The position numbers were made by a program, and so were the translations under genes. 64,000 nt of DNA. Source: Klebsiella pneumoniae (lineage in GTDB: Bacteria; Pseudomonadota; Gammaproteobacteria; Pseudomonadales; UBA5518). The notes under the pieces are model-generated. The model saw only the letters and a program-made list of their open reading frames with translations. It searched no databases and was not told the origin of the DNA. Below are positions 1 through 10,414 of the stretch, piece after piece (within the stretch, counting starts at the first letter, position 1; every line of letters starts with the position of its first letter). The stretch spans positions 62,001 through 126,000 of the forward strand of contig CAMAXE010000009.1 in assembly GCA_945862145.1 (NCBI GenBank), read 5' to 3'.

Positions 1-645
1 CTCGAGCACCGGCTCGAAGCAAAACAACGCGTGCAGCGCGAGCGCGGTGGATACCTGCGTGCCGTTGATAAGCGCGAGCCCTTCCTTCGCCTGCAGGTTG
101 AGCGGCGTGATGCCGGCTGCCGCCAGTACCGTCGCGGCCGCCTGACGATGACCATCCTGCAGGAACTCACCCTCGCCCATCAGCGCGAGCGTGAGATGCG
201 CGAGCGGGGCGAGGTCGCCCGAGGCGCCCACCGATCCCTGCGAGGGGATGTAGGGCACCAGCCCGGCGTTGTGCACCGCGAGCAGGGTGTCTATCACGTC
301 GACGCGCACGCCAGAGTGTCCGCGCGCGAGCGAGGCGGCCTTCAGCACAAGGATGAGGCGCGTGACGGCCGCGGACAGCGGCTCGCCCACACCCACGCTG
401 TGGGAGCGGATGAGATTGCGCTGCAAGCGGGCCAGATCGGCCTCGCCGATGCGTGTGGACGCGAGCTTGCCGAAGCCCGTGTTCACGCCGTAAACCGGCA
501 ACTGCCCGGCCGCGGCACGCTGCACCAACGCCGCGCTAGCGGCCACTGCCGGCAGCGCGGCGGGATCCACTCGCAGCGGGTTCACACCGGCATGTATGGC
601 CTGCAGGTCCAGGAGACCCAGCGCGCCGGGCTGCAGCAGGATCAT
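1..645 (-). CDS. hutH: Histidine ammonia-lyase, N-terminal part (runs off window)
   Basis: Deaminates L-histidine to urocanate, the first step of cytosolic histidine degradation. The first 215 residues are visible and the frame is open to the window edge. Residues 141-143 are Ala-Ser-Gly inside the context [14 protein letters not shown]. This is the self-cyclising MIO prosthetic-group triad of the HAL/PAL family, almost exactly where it lies in Pseudomonas HutH. The ATG at 645-643 overlaps the hutU stop as ATGA, so the two genes are translationally coupled. The C-terminal half lies outside the window. Confidence 0.97.
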   Translation of the reverse strand, partial: MILLQPGALGLLDLQAIHAGVNPLRVDPAALPAVAASAALVQRAAAGQLPVYGVNTGFGKLASTRIGEADLARLQRNLIRSHSVGVGEPLSAAVTRLILVLKAASLARGHSGVRVDVIDTLLAVHNAGLVPYIPSQGSVGASGDLAPLAHLTLALMGEGEFLQDGHRQAAATVLAAAGITPLNLQAKEGLALINGTQVSTALALHALFCFEPVLE

Positions 646-2357
646 CCGGCACCTCCGCCTGTGATCATCGGCAGGTTGAGTCCGTGTTCGCGTGCGCAGG
701 CAATGGCATCCGGGTAGCCGGCGTCGGCGTGCCGCATCACGCCGGTGGCCGGATCGTTCCACAGCACCCGCTCGATCCGCCGGTCGGCCGCCTCGGTGCC
801 GTCGCAGACGATGACGACGCCCGCGTGCTGCGAGTAGCCCATGCCCACGCCGCCGCCGTGGTGCAGGCTCACCCACGTGGCGCCGCTCGCGGTGTTCAGC
901 AGCGCGTTCAGCAGCGGCCAGTCGGAGACGGCATCGGAGCCGTCGCGCATCGCCTCGGTCTCGCGGTTTGGCGAGGCGACCGAACCGGCATCCAGATGGT
1001 CGCGGCCGATCACGATAGGGGCTTTCAGCTCGCCGGAGCGCACCATCTCGTTGAACGCGAGTCCGGCGCGGTGACGCTCGCCAAGGCCGATCCAGCAGAT
1101 CCTCGCCGGCAGGCCCTGAAAGGCAATGCGCTCCGATGCCATGTCGAGCCAGCGATGCAGCCCGGCGTCCTCCGGAAAGAGCTCTTTCATGCGCGCATCG
1201 GTACGGCGGATGTCTTCCGGGTCGCCCGAAAGAGCGACCCAGCGGAAGGGGCCCTTGCCACGGCAGAACAGCGGCCTGATGTAGGCAGGCACGAAGCCGG
1301 GAACATCGAAGGCGCGCGTGAGGCCCGCATCGAGTGCGACCTGGCGGATGTTGTTGCCGTAATCGACCACGTGAACGCCGAGATCGCGGAAGCCGACCAT
1401 CGCCTCGACGTGCTGTCTGCAACTGCGGGCGGCGGCCTCGCGCAGGGCGCCATGGCGTTGTGCATCGGCCTGCGCCGCGCGCCACTCGGCCACGCTCCAT
1501 CCGAGCGGCAGGTAGCCGTTCACGAGATCGTGGGCGCTGGTCTGGTCGGTGACGAGGTCGGGACGGAGCCCGCCGGCGCGGGCGCGCTCGAGCAGTGCCG
1601 GCAGCAGTTCCGCGGCGTTGCCCAGCAAGCCGATCGAGCGTGCCTCGCCTGCGGCGGTGCAGCGGGCGATGCGGGAGAGCGCATCGTCCAGATCCTGCGC
1701 CTGTTCATCGAGGTAGCGTGAGCGCAGGCGGAAGTCGATGCGGTCCTGCTGGCACTCGATAATCAGGGAGGATGCGCCCGCCAGGCTCGCTGCCAGCGGC
1801 TGCGCACCGCCCATGCCGCCGAGTCCCGCCGTCAGTATCCAGCGCCCGGTGAGATTGCCGCCGTAGTGCTGGCGCCCGGCCTCGATGAAGGTCTCGCAGG
1901 TGCCCTGCACGATGCCCTGGCTGCCGATGTAGATCCAGCTGCCGGCTGTCATCTGGCCGTACATCATCAGGCCCTTGCGGTCGAGCTCGTCGAAGTGTTC
2001 CCAAGTACTCCAGCGCGGCACCAGATTGGAGTTGGCGATGAGCACGCGCGGGGCGTCGATGTGGGTGCGGAACACGCCCGCTGGTTTGCCGCTCTGCACC
2101 AGCAGTGTCTCGTCCTCGCGCAGCTCGCGAAGGCTACGCAGGATCTGCTCCAGGCACGCGTGGTTGCGCGCTGCCTTGCCGATGCCGCCGTACACCACCA
2201 GTGCCGCGGGGTTCTCGGCAACCTCGGGGTCGAGGTTGTTCTGCAGCATCCGGAATGCGGCCTCGATCTGCCAGTTGGCGCAACTGAGTGTCGAGCCACG
2301 CGGGGATCGCAGTACGGGCCTTGGACTGGCAGATGGTTCGGGCTGATTGCTGTTCAT
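642..2357 (-). CDS. hutU: Urocanate hydratase (urocanase)
   Basis: Converts urocanate to 4-imidazolone-5-propionate using tightly bound NAD as electrophile. The 571 residues fit the usual 555-570. An NAD-binding glycine-rich segment lies at about residues 176-189 ([14 protein letters not shown]). The urocanase signature QGLPARICW lies near 415-422, with the conserved cysteine at about 421. The ATG at 2357 follows a good ribosome-binding sequence (GGAGAA about 8 nt upstream). It is first gene of the leftward hutUH transcript, with a promoter and operator candidate just upstream. Confidence 0.97.
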   Translation of the reverse strand: MNSNQPEPSASPRPVLRSPRGSTLSCANWQIEAAFRMLQNNLDPEVAENPAALVVYGGIGKAARNHACLEQILRSLRELREDETLLVQSGKPAGVFRTHIDAPRVLIANSNLVPRWSTWEHFDELDRKGLMMYGQMTAGSWIYIGSQGIVQGTCETFIEAGRQHYGGNLTGRWILTAGLGGMGGAQPLAASLAGASSLIIECQQDRIDFRLRSRYLDEQAQDLDDALSRIARCTAAGEARSIGLLGNAAELLPALLERARAGGLRPDLVTDQTSAHDLVNGYLPLGWSVAEWRAAQADAQRHGALREAAARSCRQHVEAMVGFRDLGVHVVDYGNNIRQVALDAGLTRAFDVPGFVPAYIRPLFCRGKGPFRWVALSGDPEDIRRTDARMKELFPEDAGLHRWLDMASERIAFQGLPARICWIGLGERHRAGLAFNEMVRSGELKAPIVIGRDHLDAGSVASPNRETEAMRDGSDAVSDWPLLNALLNTASGATWVSLHHGGGVGMGYSQHAGVVIVCDGTEAADRRIERVLWNDPATGVMRHADAGYPDAIACAREHGLNLPMITGGGAG

Positions 2358-2385
2358 GGTGCTGGTTCTCCGGGACGACGACCGA

Positions 2386-2414
2386 ATCGTACTTGACTAG
2401 ACAAGTGGCCGCAA
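2386..2414 (-). promoter_or_regulatory. Candidate hutU promoter
   Basis: On the minus strand TTGCGG (2414-2409) and TACGAT (2391-2386) are separated by exactly 17 bp, a sigma-70-like arrangement 29 bp upstream of the hutU ATG. The palindrome at 2391-2406 fills almost the whole spacer, so repressor binding would block polymerase. The -35 match is poor. Confidence 0.5.
2391..2406. promoter_or_regulatory. Candidate HutC operator
   Basis: ACTTGACTAGACAAGT is a 16-bp inverted repeat with one mismatched pair (arms ACTTG and CAAGT around CTAG). It lies in the hutU-hutC divergent region. Known HutC sites are similar CTTG-CAAG palindromes. On the plus strand it also contains TTGACT at 2393-2398, a possible -35 for hutC. 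The site could therefore let HutC repress both directions. Assignment is inferred from position and symmetry. Confidence 0.6.
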
Positions 2415-2428
2415 ATACCCTCGGTGCC

Positions 2429-3169
2429 ATGCCAACACACCGCAAACCCGCTGCCGGACCGGACGACTCGGGATCCGCTCCCTACGTGCGGGTGCGGCAG
2501 GCGCTGCTCGCGGAGCTCAAGCGTGGTCGCTACCCGCCAGGCAGTCGCATGCCCAGCGAAGCCGATCTCGTTGCGCGCTTCGGCGTGAGCCGTATGACGG
2601 TGGGGCGTGCCTTGAGGGATTTGCAGGAGAGCGGGCTGCTCGAGCGCCGGCAGGGCGCGGGCACTTTCGCCACGCAGCCGCACAAGGTCGCCTCTACGCT
2701 CAGGATCCGCGACATCCACGAGGAGATCAGCAGTCGCGGTCACCGCCATCGCGCGGTGGTTCATCTCTGCCGCGAGGAGCCGGCATCGCGCGAGGTGGCG
2801 ACGCGTCTTGGCCTGCTGAAGGGCGCGCCCGTATTCCATACCGTGATCGTGCATTTCGAGAACGAGACCGCGCTGCAGTGCGAGGACCGCTTCGTCAATC
2901 CGGTTTGTGCACCGGCTTATCTCGGGGTGGACTTCAGCGCCGTAACGCCCACCCATTACCTGCTCGAGGTGGCGCCTTTCTGGAAGGCCGGCTACACCAT
3001 CGAGGCAGCATTGCCGGGCGCGCGCGAGGCGCGGTTACTGGGCATCGACCGTGCGCAGCCCTGCCTGATCCTCACCCGGCTCACGGAGAACCGCAGCATG
3101 CCGATCACCGTGGCGCGACTCACCCATCCGGGCCTTGTCTACCAACTCGAGGGAGCCTTTGAGCCATGA
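2429..3169 (+). CDS. hutC: Histidine utilisation repressor, GntR/HutC family
   Basis: Urocanate-responsive transcriptional repressor. The 246-residue protein has an N-terminal GntR winged helix-turn-helix (about residues 12-80, including [20 protein letters not shown]) and a C-terminal UTRA ligand domain (about 100-235). I chose the ATG at 2429; a longer upstream frame from 2288 would run through the promoter and the hutU start. It stands divergently to hutU and is the first gene of hutCIGF. Its stop overlaps the hutI start as ATGA, so the repressor is co-expressed with the enzymes it controls. Confidence 0.95.
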   Translation: MPTHRKPAAGPDDSGSAPYVRVRQALLAELKRGRYPPGSRMPSEADLVARFGVSRMTVGRALRDLQESGLLERRQGAGTFATQPHKVASTLRIRDIHEEISSRGHRHRAVVHLCREEPASREVATRLGLLKGAPVFHTVIVHFENETALQCEDRFVNPVCAPAYLGVDFSAVTPTHYLLEVAPFWKAGYTIEAALPGAREARLLGIDRAQPCLILTRLTENRSMPITVARLTHPGLVYQLEGAFEP

Positions 3170-4422
3170 CGGGTGAGGGCAAGCTTAGCCTGTGGCGCAA
3201 CGCGCGAGTTGTGAGCATGGCGCCGGGTGCGCGGTGGGAGGGTGTCGCGGACGGTGCGCTCCTCACGGGCGAGGGGCGCATCGCCTGGGCAGGCGAGGGT
3301 GGCGCCGTGCCGGCGTCTATGCGCGCACGCATCACGGCCGAGCACGACCTTGGCGGCGCGCTCCTTACCCCCGGCCTGATCGATTGCCACACCCATCTCG
3401 TCTATGCGGGTTCGCGTGCGGCGGAGTTCGAGCAGCGGCTCCAGGGCGCAAGCTATGAGGACATCGCGCGTGCCGGCGGCGGCATCCGCCACACGGTGAC
3501 GGCAACACGGGCGGCGAGTGAGTCCGTGCTGCTGGCGCAGGCGCTGCGGCGTGCCGCGTGCCTGATGGCCGAGGGCGTGACCACCCTCGAGATAAAATCC
3601 GGCTACGGGCTGTCTGCGGAGTCTGAGGCGCGCTGCCTGCGCGTGGCGCGGCAGATCGGCGCGCAACTGCCATTGACCGTGCGCACCACCAGCCTTGGCG
3701 CGCACGCGGTAGCGCCCGAGTTTGCCGGTCGGCCCGAGGCCTACATCGATGAAGTCTGCCGCTGGCTCCCGCTGCAGCAGGACGAGGGTCTCGTCGATGC
3801 CGTCGACGTGTTCTGCGACGACATCGGTTTTTCGCCGGCGCAGACACGTCGCGTCCTCGATACGGCGCGATCGCTGGGGCTGCCCGTGAAACTGCACGCC
3901 GAGCAACTGAGCAATCAGGGCGGCGCAGCGCTGGCTGCGGAATACGGGGCACTGTCCTGCGACCACCTTGAATGGCTCGATTCGCAGGGCGTGGCGAGCA
4001 TGGCTGCAGCCGGTACCGCGGCGGTGCTGCTGCCTGGCGCGTTTTACTTTTTGCGCGAGACGCGCCTGCCTCCGGTGGCGGCCCTGCGCGAGGCGGGAGT
4101 GCCGATCGCCATCGCCACTGATCACAACCCGGGCTCCGCGCCGGGGCTGTCGCTCCTCCTCATGCTGAACATGGCGTGCACGCTGTTCCGCCTCACGCCC
4201 GAGGAGGCCCTGCGCGGCGTTACCGAACACGCGGCCCGCGCGCTCGGTCTGCAGCACAGCCACGGGATTTTGGCGCCCGGTTACGTGGCGGACTTTGCGC
4301 TCTGGGATCTCGAGCACCCGCGCGAGCTCGCGAGCAACTTCGGCCACAACCCGTGCCGTCAGGTGGTGCGGGGCGGACGGCCCATTTCCTTCGCCGGAGG
4401 CATGCCTGCATGGGCGGACTAG
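3166..4422 (+). CDS. hutI: Imidazolonepropionase
   Basis: Hydrolyses 4-imidazolone-5-propionate to N-formimino-L-glutamate. A metal-dependent amidohydrolase of 418 residues, typical for the family. Metal-binding His-Thr-His is at residues 75-77 ([13 protein letters not shown]). Further conserved blocks are [19 protein letters not shown] and ATDHNPG, giving the remaining ligands and the catalytic Asp. The start overlaps hutC by 4 nt and the end overlaps hutG by 13 nt. Confidence 0.97.
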   Translation: MTGEGKLSLWRNARVVSMAPGARWEGVADGALLTGEGRIAWAGEGGAVPASMRARITAEHDLGGALLTPGLIDCHTHLVYAGSRAAEFEQRLQGASYEDIARAGGGIRHTVTATRAASESVLLAQALRRAACLMAEGVTTLEIKSGYGLSAESEARCLRVARQIGAQLPLTVRTTSLGAHAVAPEFAGRPEAYIDEVCRWLPLQQDEGLVDAVDVFCDDIGFSPAQTRRVLDTARSLGLPVKLHAEQLSNQGGAALAAEYGALSCDHLEWLDSQGVASMAAAGTAAVLLPGAFYFLRETRLPPVAALREAGVPIAIATDHNPGSAPGLSLLLMLNMACTLFRLTPEEALRGVTEHAARALGLQHSHGILAPGYVADFALWDLEHPRELASNFGHNPCRQVVRGGRPISFAGGMPAWAD

Positions 4423-5207
4423 AGGTGTACACGCTCCATCGCGGACGGGTGCCGCTGCTGGTCAGCCTGCCGCACGCGGGAACGCAGATTCCCGAGTCCG
4501 TGGGCGCGCGCCTGCAGCCCCGGGCGCTGCAGTCAGAAGACACCGACTGGCATCTCGAGCGTCTCTACGGCTTTGTATTGCAGCTCGGCGCCTCGCTGAT
4601 CGTGCCGCGGTACAGCCGCTATCTGATCGACCTCAACCGTCCGCCGGATGATGCACCCCTGTACGCGAATGCCAACACCACCGGTCTGTGCCCCACCCGG
4701 TTCTTTAGCGGGGAGCCTCTGTATCGGGAGGGGCAGGAGCCTGATCAGGCTGCGGTACAGGAACGACTGCTCCACGTCTGGCGTCCTTACCACGATGCGC
4801 TGGAGGCAGAGCTCGCCCGCCTGCGCGCCGCCCATGGACACGTCGTCCTCTTCGATGCGCACAGCATCCGCAGTGAACTGCCGTGGCTCTTTTCGGGCCG
4901 CCTGCCCGACCTCAACCTCGGCACCGTCGATGGCAGCAGTTGCGCGAGCGCGTTGCGCGTTGCGCTCGGCGGTGTTCTGAGCGGGCAGTCGCGTTTCACG
5001 CAGGTGACCGACGGGCGTTTCAAGGGCGGCTACATCACTCGCCGTTACGGCCAGCCTGCAACGGGTGTGCACGCCGTTCAACTGGAGATGTGCCAGTACC
5101 TCTACATAGACGAGGCGCCGCCTTTCGATTGGTGTGAGCAGCGGGCAAGCGAGGTGCAGCCGTTGCTCGGGGATCTGGTTCGCAGCATGCTGGAGTTTCA
5201 GCCGTGA
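4410..5207 (+). CDS. hutG: N-formylglutamate deformylase
   Basis: Releases formate and glutamate from N-formyl-L-glutamate, the last step of the five-step (HutF/HutG) route. The 265-residue protein has the FGase family pattern: [11 protein letters not shown] near the N-terminus, [26 protein letters not shown] and [15 protein letters not shown]. The ATG at 4410 was chosen because homology starts there; the frame is open further upstream inside hutI, and the two genes overlap by 13 nt. Confidence 0.95.
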   Translation: MGGLEVYTLHRGRVPLLVSLPHAGTQIPESVGARLQPRALQSEDTDWHLERLYGFVLQLGASLIVPRYSRYLIDLNRPPDDAPLYANANTTGLCPTRFFSGEPLYREGQEPDQAAVQERLLHVWRPYHDALEAELARLRAAHGHVVLFDAHSIRSELPWLFSGRLPDLNLGTVDGSSCASALRVALGGVLSGQSRFTQVTDGRFKGGYITRRYGQPATGVHAVQLEMCQYLYIDEAPPFDWCEQRASEVQPLLGDLVRSMLEFQP

Positions 5208-6589
5208 TGACGACACTGTGGGCACCGCTCGCCTGGATCGATGGTCGCTGGCAGAGCGACGTGCTGTTGCGCATTGGGGCCGACGGCTGCTTTGCAGAGC
5301 TGCGCACCCAGGTACCTTGCCCGCCGGCAGCCACTGTGCTGCCGGGCCCGGTGCTGCCGGGCATGGTCGATGCGCACAGCCATGCTTTCCAGCGTGCCTA
5401 TGCGGGCCTCGCAGAGCGTCGCAGTACCGCGCAGGATGATTTCTGGAGCTGGCGCGAGCGCATGTATGCCGTGGCGCTGCGCATCACGCCGCGACAGATG
5501 CGCGTGGTGGCGGCGCAGCTCTATGCCGAACTCCTGCAGGGGGGCTACACGCAGGTCTGCGAGTTCCATTACCTGCACCGCAACGAGGCGGGCGGACACT
5601 ACGCGGATCCCGCCGAGATGGCGCTCGCGCTGGTGCAGGCGGCGCAGGATGCGGGTATCGGTCTCACGCTGCTGCCGGTGCTCTACGAGCGCGGTGGCTT
5701 CTCCAAGCCGCAGTTGCAGCCAGGGCAGCGGCGCTTTGCCAGCACCGTGACCGAGGTGCTGGCGCTGCGTGACCGGGTGCGTGCTCTCGGTTTGCCTTGC
5801 GTCGATGCCGGTACCGCGGTGCATTCGCTGCGCGCGGTGCGACCCGAGTCGATGCGCGAACTGGTTGCCGCCGTGCAGGGAGATCCCGCCCCGCTGCACC
5901 TGCACGCCGCCGAGCAGACGGGCGAGGTCGAAGACTGCCTGCGTGCCACCGGCATGCGTCCGCTCGAGTGGCTGTGCAAGCACATGCCGCTCGATGCGCG
6001 CTGGCATATGGTGCACTCCACGCACGCGGAGCCCGCCGAGATCGAGGCCGTGGCGCGCACGGGCGCTGGGGTGGTGGTCTGTCCGTCGACGGAGGCCAAC
6101 CTCGGTGACGGATTCTTCGACCTGCCGCGCTGGCTCGGGGCGGGCGTTCCACTGGCCATTGGGTCCGATAGCCAGATCGGCCGCGATTGGCCCGCTGAAT
6201 TGCGGCAGCTGGAATACAGCCAACGCCTGCTGAGGCGCGAGCGTAATGTGGCTGCGGCTCCCGCGCAGGGCGAGGACTCCACGGCGGCCAGATTGCTGCA
6301 GTGCAGCCTGCAGGGCGGTGCCGCAGCAGCAGGAAAGCGGCACTGGGGGCTGCTGCAGGGCGCGCGTGCCGACCTGCTGGTTGTCGATGTCGCGGCAGGA
6401 GCGCTCACCGGCATGCCCGCAACGCACCTTCTGGATGCACTGGTGTTCAGCGCCAGCGTGCCCGTCTTCAGTGAGGTGTGGGTGGCCGGACAACGTCTTG
6501 TTGTCGCGGGACGCCATCGCTTGCACGCTGCGCTGGCAGAGGAGTTTGCCGCGGTTATGAAGGATGTCTGGGTCCAGCCGGAGCCCTGA
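5207..6589 (+). CDS. hutF: Formimidoylglutamate deiminase
   Basis: Deiminates N-formimino-L-glutamate to N-formylglutamate plus ammonia, feeding HutG. Amidohydrolase fold of 460 residues. The metal ligands His-Ser-His are at 57-59 (MVDAHSHAFQRA), followed by LHLHAAEQTGE, HMVHSTHAE and the conserved GSDSQIGRDWPAELR block near the C-terminal third. The ATG at 5207 overlaps the hutG stop by one base (TGATG); a GTG immediately before it (5204) is an alternative. HutF plus HutG identifies the Pseudomonas-type pathway rather than the HutG formiminoglutamase variant. Confidence 0.95.
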   Translation: MTTLWAPLAWIDGRWQSDVLLRIGADGCFAELRTQVPCPPAATVLPGPVLPGMVDAHSHAFQRAYAGLAERRSTAQDDFWSWRERMYAVALRITPRQMRVVAAQLYAELLQGGYTQVCEFHYLHRNEAGGHYADPAEMALALVQAAQDAGIGLTLLPVLYERGGFSKPQLQPGQRRFASTVTEVLALRDRVRALGLPCVDAGTAVHSLRAVRPESMRELVAAVQGDPAPLHLHAAEQTGEVEDCLRATGMRPLEWLCKHMPLDARWHMVHSTHAEPAEIEAVARTGAGVVVCPSTEANLGDGFFDLPRWLGAGVPLAIGSDSQIGRDWPAELRQLEYSQRLLRRERNVAAAPAQGEDSTAARLLQCSLQGGAAAAGKRHWGLLQGARADLLVVDVAAGALTGMPATHLLDALVFSASVPVFSEVWVAGQRLVVAGRHRLHAALAEEFAAVMKDVWVQPEP

Positions 6590-6605
6590 CTGCAGCCGCA
6601 TCCTG

Positions 6606-6631
6606 CGCGGGCGGGTCTGTTTGCGCCCGCG
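6606..6631. terminator. Possible terminator hairpin after hutF
   Basis: CGCGGGCG (6606-6613) and CGCCCGCG (6624-6631) form an 8-bp GC stem with a 10-nt loop, 17 bp after the hutF stop. There is no following T-run, so intrinsic termination is uncertain. The rest of the 244-bp gap up to 6833 shows no other clear feature. Confidence 0.35.
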
Positions 6632-6833
6632 GGCAACGCAATCGCGCCTGACGCCCGAGCCAGCGGCAGCTCCCGTACTAGCTGAATGCCCTTGTAGGAA
6701 GGCACCGGTCGGTTGCCGGGCCGCGCTTGGTCCCCTCCTGTTGTGCAGCCATTACCGCGGCGTTGCAACGGGCTGGATCGTGGCCGCGCCTCAGCCTAAG
6801 GTGTGTGCGGGTTCCGCTTGGAGTTACAGCAGC

Positions 6834-8570
6834 ATGATGGCGACAGTTCGCAAGGGCAGTGTGCAATGGGCGGCGGCAGTGCTCTTGCAGCTCGGTGTGT
6901 GCGCGATGGGCGTGTTGGCAAGCCCGGATGGGCCAGTACCGGTTGCCGACACCATCTACGCAGGCGGGCCGGTGATCAGCATGGACCCCCGGGGAACGGT
7001 GCTCGAGGCCGTTGCGGTCCGCGATGGACGCATCCTCGCGAGCGGATCACGCGCCCTGATCGATCAGCTGCGCGGTCCAGAGACCCGCTTGGTGGATCTG
7101 GGCGGCCATGCGCTGCTGCCCGGTTTCATCGACCCTCACAGTCACCTCATGCAGTCGGTGAGCTTCGCTGACTGGGCCAATGTCACACAGCCACCGGTGG
7201 GCAACGTCGACAGCATTCCCTCGGTGCTGCGCGTGCTGCGGGATCACGTAGCAGCAAAGCACATCCCGCCGGGTGCCTGGATTCTCGGCTTCGGCTATGC
7301 GCGTGACGGACTCGCCGAGGGGCGCGAACTCGAACGCAGCGACCTCGATGCGACTTTCCCTGACAACCCCGTGATGTTGCTCCACGTCTCAGGACACGGG
7401 GCCGTGTTCAATTCCCGCGCCTTCGCGCTCGCCGGCGTGGATGCCGCCACGCCCACGCCTGCCGGCGGCGTGATCGTGCGTCGCCCCGGGGGTAACGAGC
7501 CCGCCGGGCTGGTGATGGAAACCGGCTTGGCTCCCTTCTTCCGTGTGCTGCCGGTACCCGGGGAGGAGCAGTCGCGTGCCGGTCTGCGTGCGGCGCTGGA
7601 GCGCTACGCGGCCAACGGCTACACCACGGTGCAGGACGGCGCCACGGATGCGCGCAGTCTCGCGTTGTTGCGCGGCGCGGCGGCGCGGTCCGATCTTTTC
7701 CTCGATGTGATCGCGTTGCCGGTAACCATGCGGCAGGAGGATGCGCGCAAGCTCGCGGAAAACCGCTTCGGTGCCTACGAGGGGCGCTTGAAACTGGGCG
7801 GTATCAAATTGCTGCTGGACGGTTCGCCACAAGGCCGAACAGCCTATTTCACGCGCGCGATGCTGACTGGCGGACCCGGCGGCGAAACAGACTGGCACGG
7901 CAAGCCCCTCGTTGATCCCGCGGAATACACGCGCACCGTGGCGGAGCTCTACCAGCGTGGCATTCAGGTCTGGACCCACGCCAACGGCGACGGCGCCATT
8001 GATATCCTGATCAAGGCGCACGAGGCGCTGGGTGCGAAGGCGGCGGACGATCACCGCGACGTTGCCATCCACTCGCAGTTCGTGCGAGCCGACCAGCTCG
8101 ATGCCTACGCGCGACTCGGCATCGCGCCCTCGTTCTTCAGCAACCATGTGTTTTTCTGGGGCGAAGTGCATCGCCGCAATCTCGGTGACGCGCGTGCCGC
8201 GTTTCTCAGCCCGCTCGCGGCGGCCCGTGCACGGGGCCTTCGATTCAGCAACCACACCGACGCGATGGTGACGCCGCTCGACCCCTTCTTCACGCTGTGG
8301 ACCGCCACCAACCGCGTCACGCGTGATGGTGCCGTGCTGGGTCCGGAGCAGCGCATCGACACGCTGGCCGCGCTGCGGGCGATCACAGTGGACGCTGCGT
8401 GGATCTACCACGAAGAGCAGGACAAGGGTTCCATAGAGAGCGGCAAACTCGCGGACTTCGTGATCGTGGACCGCAACCCGCTCGCACTCCCGCCGGCGGA
8501 GCTGCGCAGCCTCCGTGTGCTGACGACGATCAAGGAAGATCGCGTGGTGTACGGTGCCGAAGCCCGGTGA
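6834..8570 (+). CDS. Exported YtcJ-like amidohydrolase (Amidohydro_3)
   Basis: Metal-dependent hydrolase of unknown substrate, 578 residues. A hydrophobic segment at residues 12-30 ending in VLAS suggests export by Sec. The N-terminal beta-sandwich part precedes FIDPHSHL, whose His-Ser-His at 102-104 should bind metal. IQVWTHANGDGAID, VAIHSQFV and the C-terminal FSNHTDAMVTPLDP supply the other typical blocks. The frame is open for 270 nt upstream, but that part resembles no coding sequence; the tandem ATG at 6834/6837 begins the signal peptide. Family members act on amides, N-acyl amino acids or cyclic ureas, so the true substrate is open. It sits downstream of hut but probably in its own unit. 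Confidence 0.85.
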   Translation: MMATVRKGSVQWAAAVLLQLGVCAMGVLASPDGPVPVADTIYAGGPVISMDPRGTVLEAVAVRDGRILASGSRALIDQLRGPETRLVDLGGHALLPGFIDPHSHLMQSVSFADWANVTQPPVGNVDSIPSVLRVLRDHVAAKHIPPGAWILGFGYARDGLAEGRELERSDLDATFPDNPVMLLHVSGHGAVFNSRAFALAGVDAATPTPAGGVIVRRPGGNEPAGLVMETGLAPFFRVLPVPGEEQSRAGLRAALERYAANGYTTVQDGATDARSLALLRGAAARSDLFLDVIALPVTMRQEDARKLAENRFGAYEGRLKLGGIKLLLDGSPQGRTAYFTRAMLTGGPGGETDWHGKPLVDPAEYTRTVAELYQRGIQVWTHANGDGAIDILIKAHEALGAKAADDHRDVAIHSQFVRADQLDAYARLGIAPSFFSNHVFFWGEVHRRNLGDARAAFLSPLAAARARGLRFSNHTDAMVTPLDPFFTLWTATNRVTRDGAVLGPEQRIDTLAALRAITVDAAWIYHEEQDKGSIESGKLADFVIVDRNPLALPPAELRSLRVLTTIKEDRVVYGAEAR

Positions 8571-8762
8571 CACTGCGTCGTTGCCGCCCCTAAGCACAGC
8601 CGGCCTGCGCAGATCATGTGCCGGGCGCCGTGAAATCCAGAAATCTGGATCGGCCTGCGAGTCACGAATGCAGATTCAATAAACGAATGATCTGGGTCCA
8701 AAAATCTCCCGTATGCTCCAGTGATGGTCCCCTGCGCATAACGATTAACGGAGTATCCCGTC

Positions 8763-10403
8763 ATGCAGTTCATCGCTTCGACGCTCCGGAGATCGGGCTG
8801 TTTTCGTGTCTTGGCAGCCGCGCTCATCTTTTTTTCCGCATCGTTGGTTGCTCACGCCGAGGTGGGTGGTTTCAGGCTCTTGGCCCCCGGCACCGATGGC
8901 CCCCCCGGTGCCGTGGTGAGCGATCCCGCCACAGTGGAGTCCTTTAGCTGGACGCCGTCCTCCGGTGCAGAGAAATACCTTTTTTACATGAGCTCCCCCG
9001 ACGGCAGTTTCGTAGAGTTGCCCGATCTGCTCCCCGCAGACCTCGGCTGTGACACGGGTACCTGCACCCTGTCGGTCGCGGCGCTTCCGGCGCCCGTGGA
9101 ACCCAAGGGCCGCTATGTGTGGTGGGTCCGCGCCTTCGACGCCGAAGGCGTCAATCAGGTCGACGATGGCTATGGCTTCGTGTTCCGGGTGGGCTCGCCG
9201 GATATGCCCGGTGAGTTCAGTCTGGTCTCGCCCGTCTCCCCGCGCGATCAGCTGTTTCTGAGTGGCAACTACGAGCCTGGCCAGATCAAGGAGTTCGTCT
9301 GGACCGTGTCCCCGCGCGCCACGCGTTACCGCTTGCTGCTCGTCTACCCCAGCGGGGTGCCCGGCGACCAGCTCAAGTTTTTCGGCCTGAACGACGGCGA
9401 AGAGATCAACTGTGACCAAAGCACCTGCCGCATGCCGGTGGACGAGACTCTGGTCGGCGGCGCCGGGCTCTACTGGTGGACGGCAGAAGCGCTGAACAGC
9501 GAGGGCAACGCCGAGGGCCCGGGCCAGTACTTCACGATCGCGAGTTCGCTTGGCACCTATGATCTCAAAGGCCCAGAGTACGGTCTGCGTTTCACGGACA
9601 CCTTGCCGGAGACACTCCCCTTCACGTGGGAAGAGTCCACCGGCGCGGCCAACTACCGCCTCTTGCTGCAGCGCATTGATGACAGCAGCAGCACGCGCAG
9701 CACCGTGCTCGATGCCCCCGGACTCGTGAATGGCGACGCCATCGAATGCATCGACGGCACCTGCCGTTTCGATTTCGACACCACGCTCATCACGGAAGAA
9801 GGCCGCTACGCCTGGACCGTGTACGCCATCTCGACGGGTGGGCAGTTCACCCTGCCGGGCAACCGTCAGTGGGAGTTCAACGTCGACTTCAACGCGCTGC
9901 GCAACGAGGGCTTCGAGACGGCCCGCGTGGGCGGCGCGCCGGCGCAGTGGACGGTATCGGGCCTATCCAGCGACCGCGTTATCTGTGTGGAAGGGACGGC
10001 TTTCGACGGCAAGTGCTCCTTCAGCTTCACCGGTTCCGCCGGCGAGAACAGCAGTATCACGCAGGTGATCAGGGACACCGAGGCTCGCGGCTTCCTGCCC
10101 GGAAAGACGCTCACGCTCTCGGCCAACGTCGCTTCCCGTAACCTCTCGACGGGCGCCACCATCCGCGTACGTCTCATGTACACCGATGGCACGGTCGGCG
10201 TCTACCAACTGCCGATCCCGCGCAACACCGGGAGTGCGTATCGCGAGATCGGGTATCAGGGCATCGAGATCACCAAGCCCCTCGACCGCGTGATCATCCG
10301 GATCGGTTACGCCAATCCGGGTGCGACGGGCTCGTTCCGGGTGGATGACGTCTGGCTCGGCGCGAAGGAGTTCGCGCCGGTGGCGCCTGCATTCGGCATG
10401 TGA
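8763..10403 (+). CDS. Secreted three-repeat beta-sandwich protein, unrecognised
   Basis: Not recognised as a named family. The 546-residue product starts with a signal peptide (about residues 1-32, ending AHA). Three similar units of roughly 110 residues follow. Each has a Trp-rich strand pattern (F-W-T/E-S-GA-Y-LLL) and ends with a conserved Cys pair spaced C-x3-T-C (CDTGTC, CDQSTC, CIDGTC), then YxWWV/A-type strands. This resembles fibronectin-III-like repeats with an added disulfide. The last 150 residues look like a jelly-roll, carbohydrate-binding-like domain. An extracellular or cell-surface binding role is likely, but no enzyme motif is visible. Confidence 0.8.
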   Translation: MQFIASTLRRSGCFRVLAAALIFFSASLVAHAEVGGFRLLAPGTDGPPGAVVSDPATVESFSWTPSSGAEKYLFYMSSPDGSFVELPDLLPADLGCDTGTCTLSVAALPAPVEPKGRYVWWVRAFDAEGVNQVDDGYGFVFRVGSPDMPGEFSLVSPVSPRDQLFLSGNYEPGQIKEFVWTVSPRATRYRLLLVYPSGVPGDQLKFFGLNDGEEINCDQSTCRMPVDETLVGGAGLYWWTAEALNSEGNAEGPGQYFTIASSLGTYDLKGPEYGLRFTDTLPETLPFTWEESTGAANYRLLLQRIDDSSSTRSTVLDAPGLVNGDAIECIDGTCRFDFDTTLITEEGRYAWTVYAISTGGQFTLPGNRQWEFNVDFNALRNEGFETARVGGAPAQWTVSGLSSDRVICVEGTAFDGKCSFSFTGSAGENSSITQVIRDTEARGFLPGKTLTLSANVASRNLSTGATIRVRLMYTDGTVGVYQLPIPRNTGSAYREIGYQGIEITKPLDRVIIRIGYANPGATGSFRVDDVWLGAKEFAPVAPAFGM

Positions 10404-10414
10404 TGGACTGCCCA

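Noticed and set aside
3139-4347. Long open frame on the strand opposite hutI (402 codons)
   Set aside because: It mirrors a well-supported hut gene, has Arg/Gly/Ala-rich low-information protein and no motif. High GC makes such antisense frames common throughout the window.
5198-6601. Large antisense frame across hutF
   Set aside because: hutF is supported by amidohydrolase metal motifs; the antisense frame is a shadow.
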